A program made the translations under genes and the position numbers. From positions 1 to 64,000 of the forward strand of contig NZ_CABVHU010000006.1 of the NCBI RefSeq assembly GCF_902497855.1: a DNA stretch of 64,000 bases, read 5' to 3'. Shown piece after piece: positions 45,053 to 54,343 of this stretch; position 1 is the first letter of the stretch; each line of letters opens with the position of its first letter. The notes under the pieces were generated by a model that had not been told where the DNA came from, made no database searches, and saw nothing but the letters and a program-made list of their open reading frames with translations. Origin of the DNA: Pseudomonas fluorescens. Lineage in GTDB: Bacteria; Pseudomonadota; Gammaproteobacteria; Pseudomonadales; Pseudomonadaceae.

Positions 45053-45784
45053 GTGTCCAAGCTTGATTCCGCTGACTGGCTGGCGATCTGGGACCATAGC
45101 CAGACGCTGCCCCCCGCACTGCAATCCTGCGCGCTATTGGCGCCCTTGCTGGACGACGGCCTGGCGGGCGCCGAGCGGTTGCCGGTGGGGCGGCGCGATG
45201 CCCATCTGCTGGATCTGTATGGCGCACTGCTCGGTCCGCAATTGACCGCCATGGCCTGCTGCGGGCACTGCGCCGAACGCCTGGAGCTGAACCTGAACAC
45301 GGCCGACCTGCGCCTGGATGATCCGCCCGCCGAGGCGCCGGAGCTGCAATTGGAGTGGCAAGATTACCGCCTGCGTTTTCGCCTGCCGGACAGCCTCGAC
45401 CTGGCGGCCCTGACCCCGTTGTCGGACATCGAGCAGGCGCGGCAGTTATTGGTCCGGCGTTGCGTGCTGGAGGCTGTGCAGGGCGCGCAACCGATATCAA
45501 TCGAGGCCTTGCCGCAGGGCGCGCTGCAAGCCTTGAGCGAGGCCATGATCCAGGCCGATCCACAAGCGCTGATTGAGTTGGACATGCGCTGCCCGGCGTG
45601 CGAGGCACGCTGGAGCGAGGCCTTCGATATTGGCCGTTACCTGATGGAAAGCCTCGATCATTGGGCGCAACGGACACTCGATCAAGTGCATCTGCTGGCA
45701 GCGGCTTACGGCTGGAGCGAAGCGCAGATTCTCGCCTTGAGCCCGCAGCGACGCGCCCGCTATCTGGAACGCGTGCAGTCATGA
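45053..45784 (+). CDS. Zinc-ribbon-like eCIS protein, probable baseplate/assembly factor
   Basis: A 243-residue protein with a GTG start at 45053 and GGAG about 11 bases upstream. Cys70-x2-Cys73 (ACCGHCAER) and Cys180-x2-Cys183 (MRCPACEARW) would form a four-Cys metal site. The remainder is predicted mainly helical. Similar zinc-ribbon proteins occur next to the tube gene of other eCIS and T4-type phages, where they are linked to baseplate assembly. The specific function here is unassigned. It overlaps the next gene by ATGA. Confidence 0.6.
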   Translation: MSKLDSADWLAIWDHSQTLPPALQSCALLAPLLDDGLAGAERLPVGRRDAHLLDLYGALLGPQLTAMACCGHCAERLELNLNTADLRLDDPPAEAPELQLEWQDYRLRFRLPDSLDLAALTPLSDIEQARQLLVRRCVLEAVQGAQPISIEALPQGALQALSEAMIQADPQALIELDMRCPACEARWSEAFDIGRYLMESLDHWAQRTLDQVHLLAAAYGWSEAQILALSPQRRARYLERVQS

Positions 45785-46539
45785 GCGACTTGCTGTTGGC
45801 CCTGGCCCGGCGCTCCCTGCAGCCGCCGGCGATTCGGCCGCGAATCGGCTCGCGCTTTGAAAACGACGCTAGGGTGCCGCGCGATGTCGAGTCGGCGCCG
45901 CCATCGCCACCGGCATTCCCCCGCGAACCGCCCACCTCGACTGTGCCGCAACCCGTGCTGGTGCAGCCGAGCCCCGAGCCGTCGACGCCGATGCCGCCCG
46001 TTACGCCGGTGTTGCGCCGAGTGGCCTCGCTGCTGCAGCCAACGCCGTCGGCGGCGACCATCCCGCCGCCCACGCCTGGACCGCCGCAGAGCGTGGTTTC
46101 GCCAGCGATAGCAGCACCGAAGGAGGCCGGGTTATCGCGGATTGCGCTGCCGCTGTCGCCTGTTGTCGATACCGCGCAAGCGCAGTCACTCCTGCGCCTG
46201 GAAACCCGCTTGATCGAACGCTCCCACAGTGAACAACGCATCGAGCGTCACGAGCTGAGTCGGGAGCTGATCGAACGCCGTGTCGAGCGTTTGCATGAGC
46301 AAGCGCCCAATGCCACCGCGGCCTCCCAGCCACTGCATGCCCGGCAGGAACCGCGCCCGCCACAGGTCGATGGGCAGGCCGCCGCGCCACGGGTCGAAAT
46401 CACTATCGGCCGGATCGAAATTCTCTCGCACGAGGCCGCGCCCGCAGCGCGTCGGGAAGAGCCGCCCCGGCGCTTGCCGGCCAAGTCCCTGGATGACTAC
46501 CTGAGCGAGCGTAACACCGGTGCAGGGCCGCGATCATGA
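45781..46539 (+). CDS. Proline-rich hypothetical eCIS protein
   Basis: A 252-residue protein starting MSDLLLALARRSLQPPAIRP. Residues about 35-115 are a low-complexity Pro/Ser/Thr/Ala stretch, and 130-185 are charged and predicted coiled-coil (LETRLIERSHSEQRIERHEL and onward). The C-terminus ends PAKSLDDYLSERNTG. There is no signal peptide or membrane segment. The start overlaps the previous stop by ATGA, so it belongs to the operon. It may be a scaffold or linker; I do not recognise a family. Confidence 0.6.
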   Translation: MSDLLLALARRSLQPPAIRPRIGSRFENDARVPRDVESAPPSPPAFPREPPTSTVPQPVLVQPSPEPSTPMPPVTPVLRRVASLLQPTPSAATIPPPTPGPPQSVVSPAIAAPKEAGLSRIALPLSPVVDTAQAQSLLRLETRLIERSHSEQRIERHELSRELIERRVERLHEQAPNATAASQPLHARQEPRPPQVDGQAAAPRVEITIGRIEILSHEAAPAARREEPPRRLPAKSLDDYLSERNTGAGPRS

Positions 46540-47846
46540 GTTCGCCACTCGGGCTGGCCGCCGCGCTCGCGACGCTCCAGCAACTGCTCGAAAGCGGTCT
46601 GGCCGAGATGAAAATCAGCGATGTGCTGGGCGGGGCGCCGAGCGTCACTTGTATCGGTCCGGACCGCATAGATCCCGACGGCGGCGACCAACTGAACCTC
46701 TTTCTCTACAACCAGACGCGCAATCCCGGCTGGGCCAACGTCGGCCTGCCGAGCCGCGATAGCCTGGGTGAACGCATCGGCAATCCACCCCTTGCATTGG
46801 ACTTGCACGTTCTTGTCACCGCCTATGGCTCCGCTGACTTTCACGCCGAGATCCTGCTCGGCGCCGCCATGCAGATCCTTCACGACACGCCGGGAATGGG
46901 CCGCGATGCCATCCGCGCGGCGCTCAAGCCGGCGCCGAACAAACCCAATGTGCCCAAGGCCCTGGAGCGCGCCGGGCTGGCCGAGCAGGTTGAGCAATTG
47001 CGGATCACGCCGCTCAACCATAGCACCGACGAACTCTCGCGCATCTGGTCGGCGATCCAGGTGCCGGCGCGGCCCAGCGCGGCGTACCTGATCGGCGTGC
47101 TGCTGCAATCGACGGCCAGGAGCCAGCGCACGCCGCTGCCGGTACTGGCACGCAACCTCTATGTGGTGCCGCTGCGTTCGCCACGGGTGGACCGGATCGA
47201 ATCGGTGGCCGGTGCGTCAATGCCGATTCTGCCGGACGGCAGCGTGCGGGTCAGCGGCGCCAACTTCAAGGCCCAGGCCGTACAACTGTTGGTCAACGGA
47301 CTGGACCTGAGCGCCGGCCTGGGCAAAGTTGAAAACCAGACCCTGGAGTTCGGCTTCCTGGTGCCGGCGCTGCCTGCATCCTTGCGGGCGGGCGTCTGCA
47401 CATTGCAGGTTGTCCATGAACAATGGTTGGGTACACCGCCAGTAGCGCATGGGGCGGTGCAGTCGAATCTGGGCGTATTCATCCTCAACCCGCAGGCGAG
47501 TTTTCTCGTAGAGCCCGGGGCCACCAGCTCGGTGGTCGACGGCGTGACCTACCGCTCCGGCGGCATCAAGGTGACCTGCACGCCGCCAGTCGGTCCGCGG
47601 CAGCGGGTACGCCTGCTCCTCAACGAAAAGCACCCGCCAGGCGATCGGCCGGCACGGGCCTACAGTTTCAGCGCGATTGACGGTAATGGCATTCTCCCGC
47701 CGGCCGAGCAGAGCGCAACGGTCACCGTCGAATATCAGGGCGTCGCCCAGGGTGCCTACCTGGCGAGGGTGCAGGTGGATGCCGGAACCAGTGCGCTGGT
47801 CATGGGCGCCGATGGGCAATTCAGCGCGCCGCAGGTGCTGCCATGA
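46536..47846 (+). CDS. DUF4255 domain protein, probable terminal cap (Pvc16-like)
   Basis: A 436-residue protein. Residues about 8-200 match DUF4255: AALATLQQLLESGL, then GGDQLNLFLYNQTRNPGWANVG and LALDLHVLVTAYGSAD with AEILLGAAMQILHDTP. This domain in Pvc16/Afp16-type proteins caps the tube/sheath. The C-terminal part (about 230-436) consists of beta-rich, immunoglobulin/IPT-like repeats (GSVRVSGANFKAQAVQLLVNGL and later strands), longer than the minimal cap. It overlaps both neighbours by ATGA. Confidence 0.82.
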   Translation: MSSPLGLAAALATLQQLLESGLAEMKISDVLGGAPSVTCIGPDRIDPDGGDQLNLFLYNQTRNPGWANVGLPSRDSLGERIGNPPLALDLHVLVTAYGSADFHAEILLGAAMQILHDTPGMGRDAIRAALKPAPNKPNVPKALERAGLAEQVEQLRITPLNHSTDELSRIWSAIQVPARPSAAYLIGVLLQSTARSQRTPLPVLARNLYVVPLRSPRVDRIESVAGASMPILPDGSVRVSGANFKAQAVQLLVNGLDLSAGLGKVENQTLEFGFLVPALPASLRAGVCTLQVVHEQWLGTPPVAHGAVQSNLGVFILNPQASFLVEPGATSSVVDGVTYRSGGIKVTCTPPVGPRQRVRLLLNEKHPPGDRPARAYSFSAIDGNGILPPAEQSATVTVEYQGVAQGAYLARVQVDAGTSALVMGADGQFSAPQVLP

Positions 47847-49756
47847 ACCAGCGCCGCGATTTCGCCGAAAACCGCCGCGTGCTGACCCAGGCGTTGAATG
47901 CCTTCGCCGCTTATTTGAAGGCGCGGTTGGCTGGCGATCCCGCGCCTCTGGGTGCTTATCTGCAAACCCCGCCGGCCCTGGCGCTGTTGAGCGAGCGGTT
48001 GCGGCTGAGCCGTTTCGAGCAGGATGTGTTGCTGCTGGCCGCCGCCGCAGACCTCGACCCACGCTTTCGCGACCTGCTGGCTCAAGCCCACGGCGACGGA
48101 AACCAACCCTGGTTGAGTTTCGAGTTGGCCCTGCGCCTGCTGCCGGAACCGGAGTGGAGTGCGATCACCCCGATCGGCCGGCTGCGGCGCTGGCAATTGC
48201 TCGAGCCGTGCGGCAGTGGCGGGGCGCTGCAAGCGCGGCTGGTAGTGGATGAAATCATCCTGCACCGGATCGCGGGCCTGAGCTTTCCCGACCCGCGTCT
48301 GGAGCCGTGGTTTCGTCAGGAAAACCTGGCGGATGCCCCCTTGGTCGCAATCGACAGGCATCAGGCCAGGGCTGGTGTCCTCGAGATCGCCGCCCAGTGG
48401 CAGGCGGCACCCAGCCTGGCCGTGGCCCCCATCGCGCGGCTGGTGGACGGTGACGGCGAAAGCTACGCCCAGGCCCTGGCGACAGAGCTGGGACTCAAGC
48501 TTTACCGGATGGCCGAGCATGACCTGCCTGCCGGTCCAGCCGAGCGCGAGCAATTGGCGCACCTGTGGGAGCGTGAAGCGCTGTTGCAGGGCGTGCTGCT
48601 CTGGTTGCAACCGCACAGTCTGAACCCGGAGCAGGCACAGCGCCTGGGCGAGTTCCTCGATCATCTGCAGTGCCTGTTGCTGATCAGTGGCGACAGCGCG
48701 CCCGCCTTGCGCCGCCGTCAATGCCGGGTCACCGTCCAGGGCAGCGACGCGTCGGCGCGGCTCACGCTCTGGCAGCAACAATTGGCTGAGTCAGGCGCTT
48801 GCGTCAACGGTGGTCTCGGTCTGCTGGCGGAGCAGTTTCAGCTCAACGCCAGCACCATCCTGCGTCTCGCCGAAGGCTTCAAGGCCAGGCCCCAGGGCGG
48901 TGCCGAACACCTCTGGCAAGTGTGTCGCGAAGAAGCCCGACGCGGCCTGGAACACCTGGCCGAACGGGTGGACGCCCGCGCCGGTTGGGACGATCTGGTG
49001 CTGCCGGACGCGGCCCTGACCAGTCTGCAGGCGTTGGCGGCCCAGGTCCGCCAGCGCACGCGGGTTTACCGCGATTGGGGCTTTGCCCGGCGCAGCGACC
49101 GAGGCCTGGGTATCAGCGCGTTGTTCGCCGGCGGCAGCGGCACCGGCAAGACCCTGGCCGCCGAAGTGCTGGCCAATGAACTGCGGCTGGACCTTTACCG
49201 CATCGATCTGGCGGCGCTGGTCAGCAAGTACATCGGTGAGACCGAGAAGAACCTGTCACGGGTATTCGCCGCGGCCGAAAGCAGCGGCGCGATCCTGCTG
49301 TTCGACGAGGCCGACGCCTTGTTCGGCAAACGCAGCGAGGTGCGCGACAGTCATGACCGCTATGCGAACCTGGAGGTCAGCTACCTGCTGCAACGGATCG
49401 AGACTTACCGCGGCCTGGCGATTCTCACCACCAACCTGAAGCAGGCCATCGACCCGGCGTTCCAGCGCCGCATCCGTTTCATCGTGCACTTTCCCTTTCC
49501 CGATGTGGAGGCCCGCAGCGCCATCTGGCAGCGGGCGTTTCCGTCCGATGCGCCGTGCAGCGCGCTGGATATTGGCAAGTTGGCGCGGCTTTCGCTGTCG
49601 GGCGGGCATATCCGCAACCTGGCCTTGAACGCGGCCTTCCTCGCGGCGGACAAGGACATGGCCATCGGCATGCAGCATTTGCGTGCTGCCGCCGAAGCGG
49701 AGTTCGCCAAGCTGGAGAAACCGCTGCCGGCGGCGGAAGTGGGGGACTGGGAATGA
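47843..49756 (+). CDS. AAA+ ATPase of the injection system (Pvc15-like)
   Basis: A 637-residue cytoplasmic ATPase. Residues about 1-350 form a helical N-terminal region containing a degenerate ATPase-like segment. The C-terminal AAA+ module has Walker A AGGSGTGKTLAAE near 430, Walker B ILLFDEADALFGKRSEV near 486, sensor 1 LTTNLK and arginine-finger region AFQRRIRF. It closely resembles eCIS ATPases, which probably help assemble or disassemble the particle and load cargo. The position after the cap gene is conserved. Confidence 0.9.
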   Translation: MNQRRDFAENRRVLTQALNAFAAYLKARLAGDPAPLGAYLQTPPALALLSERLRLSRFEQDVLLLAAAADLDPRFRDLLAQAHGDGNQPWLSFELALRLLPEPEWSAITPIGRLRRWQLLEPCGSGGALQARLVVDEIILHRIAGLSFPDPRLEPWFRQENLADAPLVAIDRHQARAGVLEIAAQWQAAPSLAVAPIARLVDGDGESYAQALATELGLKLYRMAEHDLPAGPAEREQLAHLWEREALLQGVLLWLQPHSLNPEQAQRLGEFLDHLQCLLLISGDSAPALRRRQCRVTVQGSDASARLTLWQQQLAESGACVNGGLGLLAEQFQLNASTILRLAEGFKARPQGGAEHLWQVCREEARRGLEHLAERVDARAGWDDLVLPDAALTSLQALAAQVRQRTRVYRDWGFARRSDRGLGISALFAGGSGTGKTLAAEVLANELRLDLYRIDLAALVSKYIGETEKNLSRVFAAAESSGAILLFDEADALFGKRSEVRDSHDRYANLEVSYLLQRIETYRGLAILTTNLKQAIDPAFQRRIRFIVHFPFPDVEARSAIWQRAFPSDAPCSALDIGKLARLSLSGGHIRNLALNAAFLAADKDMAIGMQHLRAAAEAEFAKLEKPLPAAEVGDWE

Positions 49757-50031
49757 TCCGCACCCTCGCTCCCGCCGCCCCGACCATCAGCCTGGCGATA
49801 GGGACCCTGGCGCTGCCCGGTTATTCGTTGCGCAATGGCCAGCGCCTGGCCGGCGCCCTGGAGCGCGAGTTGGGCCGGTTGCTGGTCCAGGGACCGCTGC
49901 CGGGGCAGGGCTTTGCGCTCGAACAGGTGCAAATTCCCCGCTTCGCCACGCCCGCCGGTGAACGCCCGGAGCGCACCGGGCGGCGCCTGGCACGGCTGAT
50001 CGCCGAACAGCTGCAGGGGCCGGGACAATGA
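49753..50031 (+). CDS. Small eCIS-associated protein of unknown function
   Basis: A 92-residue protein starting MIRTLAPAAPTISLAIGTLA. It contains QRLAGALERELGRLLVQGPL and a C-terminal helix (GRRLARLIAEQL). There is no membrane segment or recognisable domain. The start overlaps the ATPase stop and its stop overlaps the DUF4157 gene, both as ATGA, so translation is probably coupled. Similar small frames precede DUF4157 genes in other eCIS operons, which supports it being real. Confidence 0.6.
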   Translation: MIRTLAPAAPTISLAIGTLALPGYSLRNGQRLAGALERELGRLLVQGPLPGQGFALEQVQIPRFATPAGERPERTGRRLARLIAEQLQGPGQ

Positions 50032-53000
50032 CCGAACACGCCCTTGCCCCCAGTGCCGAACGCGACGCCTCGCCGCCGAAGACCGCCGTGCGCGGTCTGC
50101 TGTTACAGCGCAAGTGCGCCTGTGGCGCGGGCGCCGGTAGCAGCGGCGAGTGCGAAAGCTGCGCCGCCGGCCGCGCGCAGAACCTGCAACGCAAAAGCAA
50201 GGGTGCCGAGAGCGGGCAGGGCGTGCCGGTTTCGGTCGGCGAGACCCTGGCGCGTCCCGGCCGCCCGATGGACGCGGACACCCGCGATTTCATGGAGAGC
50301 CGCTTCGGCAGCGACTTCGCTGCCGTACGCATACACGACGACAGCGCCGCCGGGGCCAGCGCCCAGGAAGTGGATGCGCATGCCTTCACGGTCGGCCAGG
50401 ACATCGTGTTCGGCGCCGGTCAATACCAGCCCGACAGCGACAGCGGCCGACACCTGTTGGCCCACGAACTGGCCCACACCGTGCAGCAACAAGGCCTGCA
50501 ACGCTCCGGTATCAGCAATCTGGCCGATCAGGGGCCGCACTACCAGCAGCTGGAGCGCGAGGCCGACTTCGCCGCCGACAGCGTGATGCGCGGCCAGCCC
50601 CTGGCCAGCGGCGTGCTCAGCCAGAGCGGGCCGCGCCTGTCGCGCAAAGGCAAGTCGCAAGACTATGAGGTGGAGAGCCGTTACCGGGACCTGGAAATGA
50701 CCACCGGCCACAAAGTCACGCCGGAGAAGAAAACCACCGCCAAAGTGAAGGGCAAGGACAAGGAGCTGGCCTCGTTCGACGTCGATTTCCTTGAGTTGCA
50801 TGAGGTCAAGGGCCCGGTGCTCAAGGACTGGCAAAGCAAGGCCAAGGCCAAGGCCCTGCGTGCAATCATCACGTTGCAGGGGGCCAAGGCCCAGGAAGCG
50901 GGCCTGTGGCAAATGCGCGTCAGCTCCGACGAGCTGCGTTCGCGCTGGGTCAACCTGCGCGGCTGGAAGATGGGTGATGCGCTGGACGCCGCCTGGCAAA
51001 AGGCAGGTGGCGATGCCGAGTTTCCCAAGGTCGGCGGCGGCACCTGCGAGATGGATCACGTCATCGAATTGCAGGTGGGAGGCGATAACACCCAGGAAAA
51101 TATCCAGGTGCTCGACCGCCTTGATAATGGCATGAGCGGCAGCCTGATCAAGCAGCAGGTGTTCGGCCTGGCACAAGCCATCGCGGAAAAAATCGAGGAG
51201 GCTGGCGAGGAGCCGCCGGCGCAGATCCGCCTGGTGTTTGCCGATTCCAAAATGAAGAGTACCGGCAAGTGCGGGCCCTGCTGTGAAACCGGCAAGAAGC
51301 TCGGCAAGCCCGGCAAGGACGGGCGTGCCGACAAATCCACGCAAATCCTGATCGACTACCCGGTCATGGCCGGCGGCAGCACGCGGATGCTGCGGGTCAG
51401 CGACAAGACCAAGACGCCGCCGATCTTCGAGTCCGGTATCCCGGAAAACGTCGCGGGCGCCGAGATCCTTCCCGGGCTGTTGTTGATGACCCTGCGCCGG
51501 GTTGGCAAGGGCAAGGACACCATCAGCGCCGTGATCGACACCCGCGACCGGACGCGCCTGCCCATCACCCTGCCGGCCAAGGGCACGGGCGTGGTGCTGG
51601 ATGTCGCCGAAGATGGCGGCCTGACCCTCTCCGAGGTGGCGAAGAAGAACGCCGGTATCGCGTTCACCTACGACTACCTGAGCCCCGGGCGCTTCACCAA
51701 ACTGGACCTGGTGCCCGGCGGGGTCGCCGGCGAGGGCTACATCACGCCGACCAAAGTGCCCTTGCTGCAACGGCTCGAGGTGGCCTTCTCACCCGAGTAC
51801 TTCCGGCTCAAGGCGCCGCTGGACAAGAACAAGCTGAAGCCACCGTTCGCCGGGGTGAAAATCACCGAGGCCTCCCTGGCCATCGACCTGGCGCCCAAAC
51901 TGAAGCCGGTCGGGACCGTGGCGTTCGAGTTCGGCACCACGAAGAAAATCGCCGCGAGCAAAGTCGAGGTCAGTGCCGACGAGAATGGTCTGGTGTTGAC
52001 CGGCGTCCTCTTCGTCTACTTGCCCGGGGTCGATGAAGCCAAGGGCGAGATCAAGTACCAGGCCGGTGCGTGGAGTGGCGGGGCGCATATCGAGTCGGGG
52101 CAGATGGCCGGCAAGATTCCCTATGTGAAAAGCGGCGCTGTCGATGTGTTCCTCAAGGCCGGCAAGATCGACGCCAGCGGCAAGGTCAACCTGGAGCTGC
52201 CGGGTGGCAACGAGGCCTCGCTGGAGCTCAATTACACCCGCAGCAAGTGGGTGTTCCAGGGGCACGGCAAGATCAAGGTCAAGAACCCCTACCTCAAGCC
52301 GATCCAGGCCAGCCTCTGGTACGACGGCGAACTGTTCATCGCCAAGGGCCAGGCCGGATTCGCCTTCTCGGGCCTCGACGGCATCGTGGACGCCACCTAC
52401 GAAAACAAGGCCGGCAACGATAAGGTCTACGGCAAGGGCGATATCAAGATTGACAAGGGCCGGGCCAAGGGCAATATCGTCGTCGAGTTGCTGCCCAACG
52501 GAAAAATCACCGGCAAGGGCAGGCTGTCCTACGAAATCAAGAAGGACATGGTGGCCACGGCCGGCATCACGGTGGACGAACAGCAAAAGATCACCTTCGA
52601 CGGCGAGCTGAGCTTTCCCGATGTCACTTTGTTCAAGCGCTTCCCGGAGAAAGACGAAAATCAACCGATTTTCTCCGCCTCGGGCAGCATTCCGATCCCT
52701 GGTGCCTCCATCGGTCCGATCGGGCTCAAGGTCAAGCTCTGGGGCAGTCTGGGGTATTACTACTATGTAGGCCCCGGGGTGCTCACCGGGGTCAAGGCCA
52801 CGGTCAAGTTCAGCCCGTTCGAAGCCGACCCGGACTTCAGTTTCAACCTCAAGGCCATCGCCCGCATCCCGGCGGGAGGGGGGATCAGCGGCAAAGTCGG
52901 CGCTGATGTGGTCATTGATCTGTACCTCGCCGAGGTCGGTGGCGGCCTCAGCGTCGAGGCCTCGGTGGGTCTTGAAGGCAAGGCTGAACTGGATGGCGAG

Positions 53001-53336
53001 ATCGCCTACAGCAAGGACAAATTCAGCGTCGATGCCAAGGCCTTTATCGGTGGCGCCGTGGTGCTGGACGCGGCGCTGAAGGCCAGGGTCTATGCCGAAG
53101 CCGGGGTCTGGCGGTTCAAGATACGTACCGAAAAAACCTGGAAGCTGCTCGGTGGCAAAGTCGACACCGACCTGAAACTCGGCGTGCGCCTGCCGCTGCA
53201 CTACGACAGCATCGACGGCTTTCGCATGCCCAGGCTCTCCGACATCAAGCCCGAACCCGCGCAGCTCAATCTCGATCCTTCGAAGATGCTTTCCAACCTG
53301 TTCGGCAACGCCAAGAGTGAGGAGCACGAGGTATGA
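50028..53336 (+). CDS. DUF4157 protein with HNH-like centre and long C-terminal beta-rich region (candidate cargo)
   Basis: An 1102-residue protein. N-terminal Cys cluster: Cys30, Cys32, Cys42, Cys45. The DUF4157 domain (about 78-190) carries the zinc-metalloprotease motif HELAH (His146, Glu147, His150). From about 300 to 420 there is an HNH/restriction-type segment: GGGTCEMDHVIELQVGGDN (Cys340, Asp343, His344) and then ENIQVLDRLDNG (Asn357), plus CGPCC at 415-419. The remainder (430-1102) is repetitive beta-rich sequence of the type FDGELSFPDVTLF or SGKVNLELPGGNEASL. DUF4157 is strongly associated with eCIS cargo. Nuclease activity is inferred from motif only. Confidence 0.72.
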   Translation: MTEHALAPSAERDASPPKTAVRGLLLQRKCACGAGAGSSGECESCAAGRAQNLQRKSKGAESGQGVPVSVGETLARPGRPMDADTRDFMESRFGSDFAAVRIHDDSAAGASAQEVDAHAFTVGQDIVFGAGQYQPDSDSGRHLLAHELAHTVQQQGLQRSGISNLADQGPHYQQLEREADFAADSVMRGQPLASGVLSQSGPRLSRKGKSQDYEVESRYRDLEMTTGHKVTPEKKTTAKVKGKDKELASFDVDFLELHEVKGPVLKDWQSKAKAKALRAIITLQGAKAQEAGLWQMRVSSDELRSRWVNLRGWKMGDALDAAWQKAGGDAEFPKVGGGTCEMDHVIELQVGGDNTQENIQVLDRLDNGMSGSLIKQQVFGLAQAIAEKIEEAGEEPPAQIRLVFADSKMKSTGKCGPCCETGKKLGKPGKDGRADKSTQILIDYPVMAGGSTRMLRVSDKTKTPPIFESGIPENVAGAEILPGLLLMTLRRVGKGKDTISAVIDTRDRTRLPITLPAKGTGVVLDVAEDGGLTLSEVAKKNAGIAFTYDYLSPGRFTKLDLVPGGVAGEGYITPTKVPLLQRLEVAFSPEYFRLKAPLDKNKLKPPFAGVKITEASLAIDLAPKLKPVGTVAFEFGTTKKIAASKVEVSADENGLVLTGVLFVYLPGVDEAKGEIKYQAGAWSGGAHIESGQMAGKIPYVKSGAVDVFLKAGKIDASGKVNLELPGGNEASLELNYTRSKWVFQGHGKIKVKNPYLKPIQASLWYDGELFIAKGQAGFAFSGLDGIVDATYENKAGNDKVYGKGDIKIDKGRAKGNIVVELLPNGKITGKGRLSYEIKKDMVATAGITVDEQQKITFDGELSFPDVTLFKRFPEKDENQPIFSASGSIPIPGASIGPIGLKVKLWGSLGYYYYVGPGVLTGVKATVKFSPFEADPDFSFNLKAIARIPAGGGISGKVGADVVIDLYLAEVGGGLSVEASVGLEGKAELDGEIAYSKDKFSVDAKAFIGGAVVLDAALKARVYAEAGVWRFKIRTEKTWKLLGGKVDTDLKLGVRLPLHYDSIDGFRMPRLSDIKPEPAQLNLDPSKMLSNLFGNAKSEEHEV

Positions 53337-53989
53337 CCGGTTTTTCCAATTCGCCGAAAGTGCTCAAGGGCGGGCTGATCCTGATCGACCCGGCCAGCGG
53401 TGCCGTGCTGCGGGTGATCGCGCTGCAGTACAACCCCGACCTGCTGACCCGCAGTCTGCAACCGCAGAGCACCGGCGGCAGTGCGGCGATCAGCGAGCCG
53501 CTACGGTTGAAGGGGCCGCCGGTGGAAACCATCAAACTCGACGCCGAGATCGACGCCACCGACCAGCTGGAGTTCTCCGATCAGCACCCCGGTGCGATCG
53601 AAGTCGGTATCCACCCGCAACTCGCAGCACTGGAAACCATCGTCTACCCGGACAGCAACGCCTTGATCCGCAACAACCAGATGGCGAACGCCGGCACCCT
53701 GGAAATCGTTCCGGTGCAAGCGCCGCTGCCCTTGTTCGTGTGGAGCAAGGAACGCGTGGTGCCGGTGCGCATCACCGATTTTTCGATCGTCGAGGAGGCG
53801 TTCGACGTCAACCTCAACCCGATTCGCGCGCGCATCTCCCTCGGCATGCGCGTGCTCAACATCAATGACCTGGGCTTCGGCGACAAAGGCGGGCACCTCT
53901 ACATGGTTTATCACCAGAGTCGCGAACGCCTGGCGCGCAAGGCCAGCAGCGCGACCTTGGCCAGCCTGGGCTTGAACGCGCTTTTCTAA
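53333..53989 (+). CDS. CIS tube/hub adaptor domain protein (Pvc7-like N-terminal part)
   Basis: A 218-residue protein: KGGLILIDPASGAVLRVIALQYNPDLLTRSLQPQ, then EPLRLKGPPVETIKLDAEIDATDQL and PLFVWSKERVVPVRITDFSIVEEAFD with RARISLGMRVL. This matches the contractile injection-system tube domain that connects the tube to the spike hub, which in Afp7/Pvc7 is usually fused to a LysM domain. Here the LysM-like part is the separate gene that follows after a 36-base gap. ATGA overlap with the upstream gene. Confidence 0.8.
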   Translation: MTGFSNSPKVLKGGLILIDPASGAVLRVIALQYNPDLLTRSLQPQSTGGSAAISEPLRLKGPPVETIKLDAEIDATDQLEFSDQHPGAIEVGIHPQLAALETIVYPDSNALIRNNQMANAGTLEIVPVQAPLPLFVWSKERVVPVRITDFSIVEEAFDVNLNPIRARISLGMRVLNINDLGFGDKGGHLYMVYHQSRERLARKASSATLASLGLNALF

Positions 53990-54025
53990 ATCAACGGCTA
54001 GCTGCAGAACTGAAGGACTACCGCT

Positions 54026-54343
54026 ATGAGCGAGCGCTTCCCACCCAACAGCCGTTACTACCCGACCGAAACCGCCGAGCTGGTCCAGGCCGACGGTCGA
54101 CGCGTGGTCTACCTGCGGCGGCGCTTCGTACCCGACCCGGCAAGCTTTGTCACCTTGCAGATCTACACCGTGGTCGAGGGCGACCGGATCGATCGCATGG
54201 CCGCGGCGGTGCTCGGTGATCCAGAACAGTTCTGGCGCCTGCCGGACGCCAATGGCAGCCTGCACCCACTGGAGCTGGAAGAGCTGGGCCGGCAAATCCG
54301 CCTGACCTTGCCCGAAGGCATGCAGGGGCCGGGCGATGCTTAA
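54026..54343 (+). CDS. LysM-like baseplate/hub protein
   Basis: A 105-residue protein. FVTLQIYTVVEGDRIDRMAAAVLGDPEQFWRLPDANG resembles the LysM/gp53-like module (YTVxxGDxxxxIA-like pattern and WRLPDAN) found in baseplate hub proteins of contractile systems. The preceding RYYPTETAELVQADGRRVVYL is a short beta region. It probably completes the hub encoded by its neighbours. The stop overlaps the next start by 8 bases. Confidence 0.75.
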   Translation: MSERFPPNSRYYPTETAELVQADGRRVVYLRRRFVPDPASFVTLQIYTVVEGDRIDRMAAAVLGDPEQFWRLPDANGSLHPLELEELGRQIRLTLPEGMQGPGDA

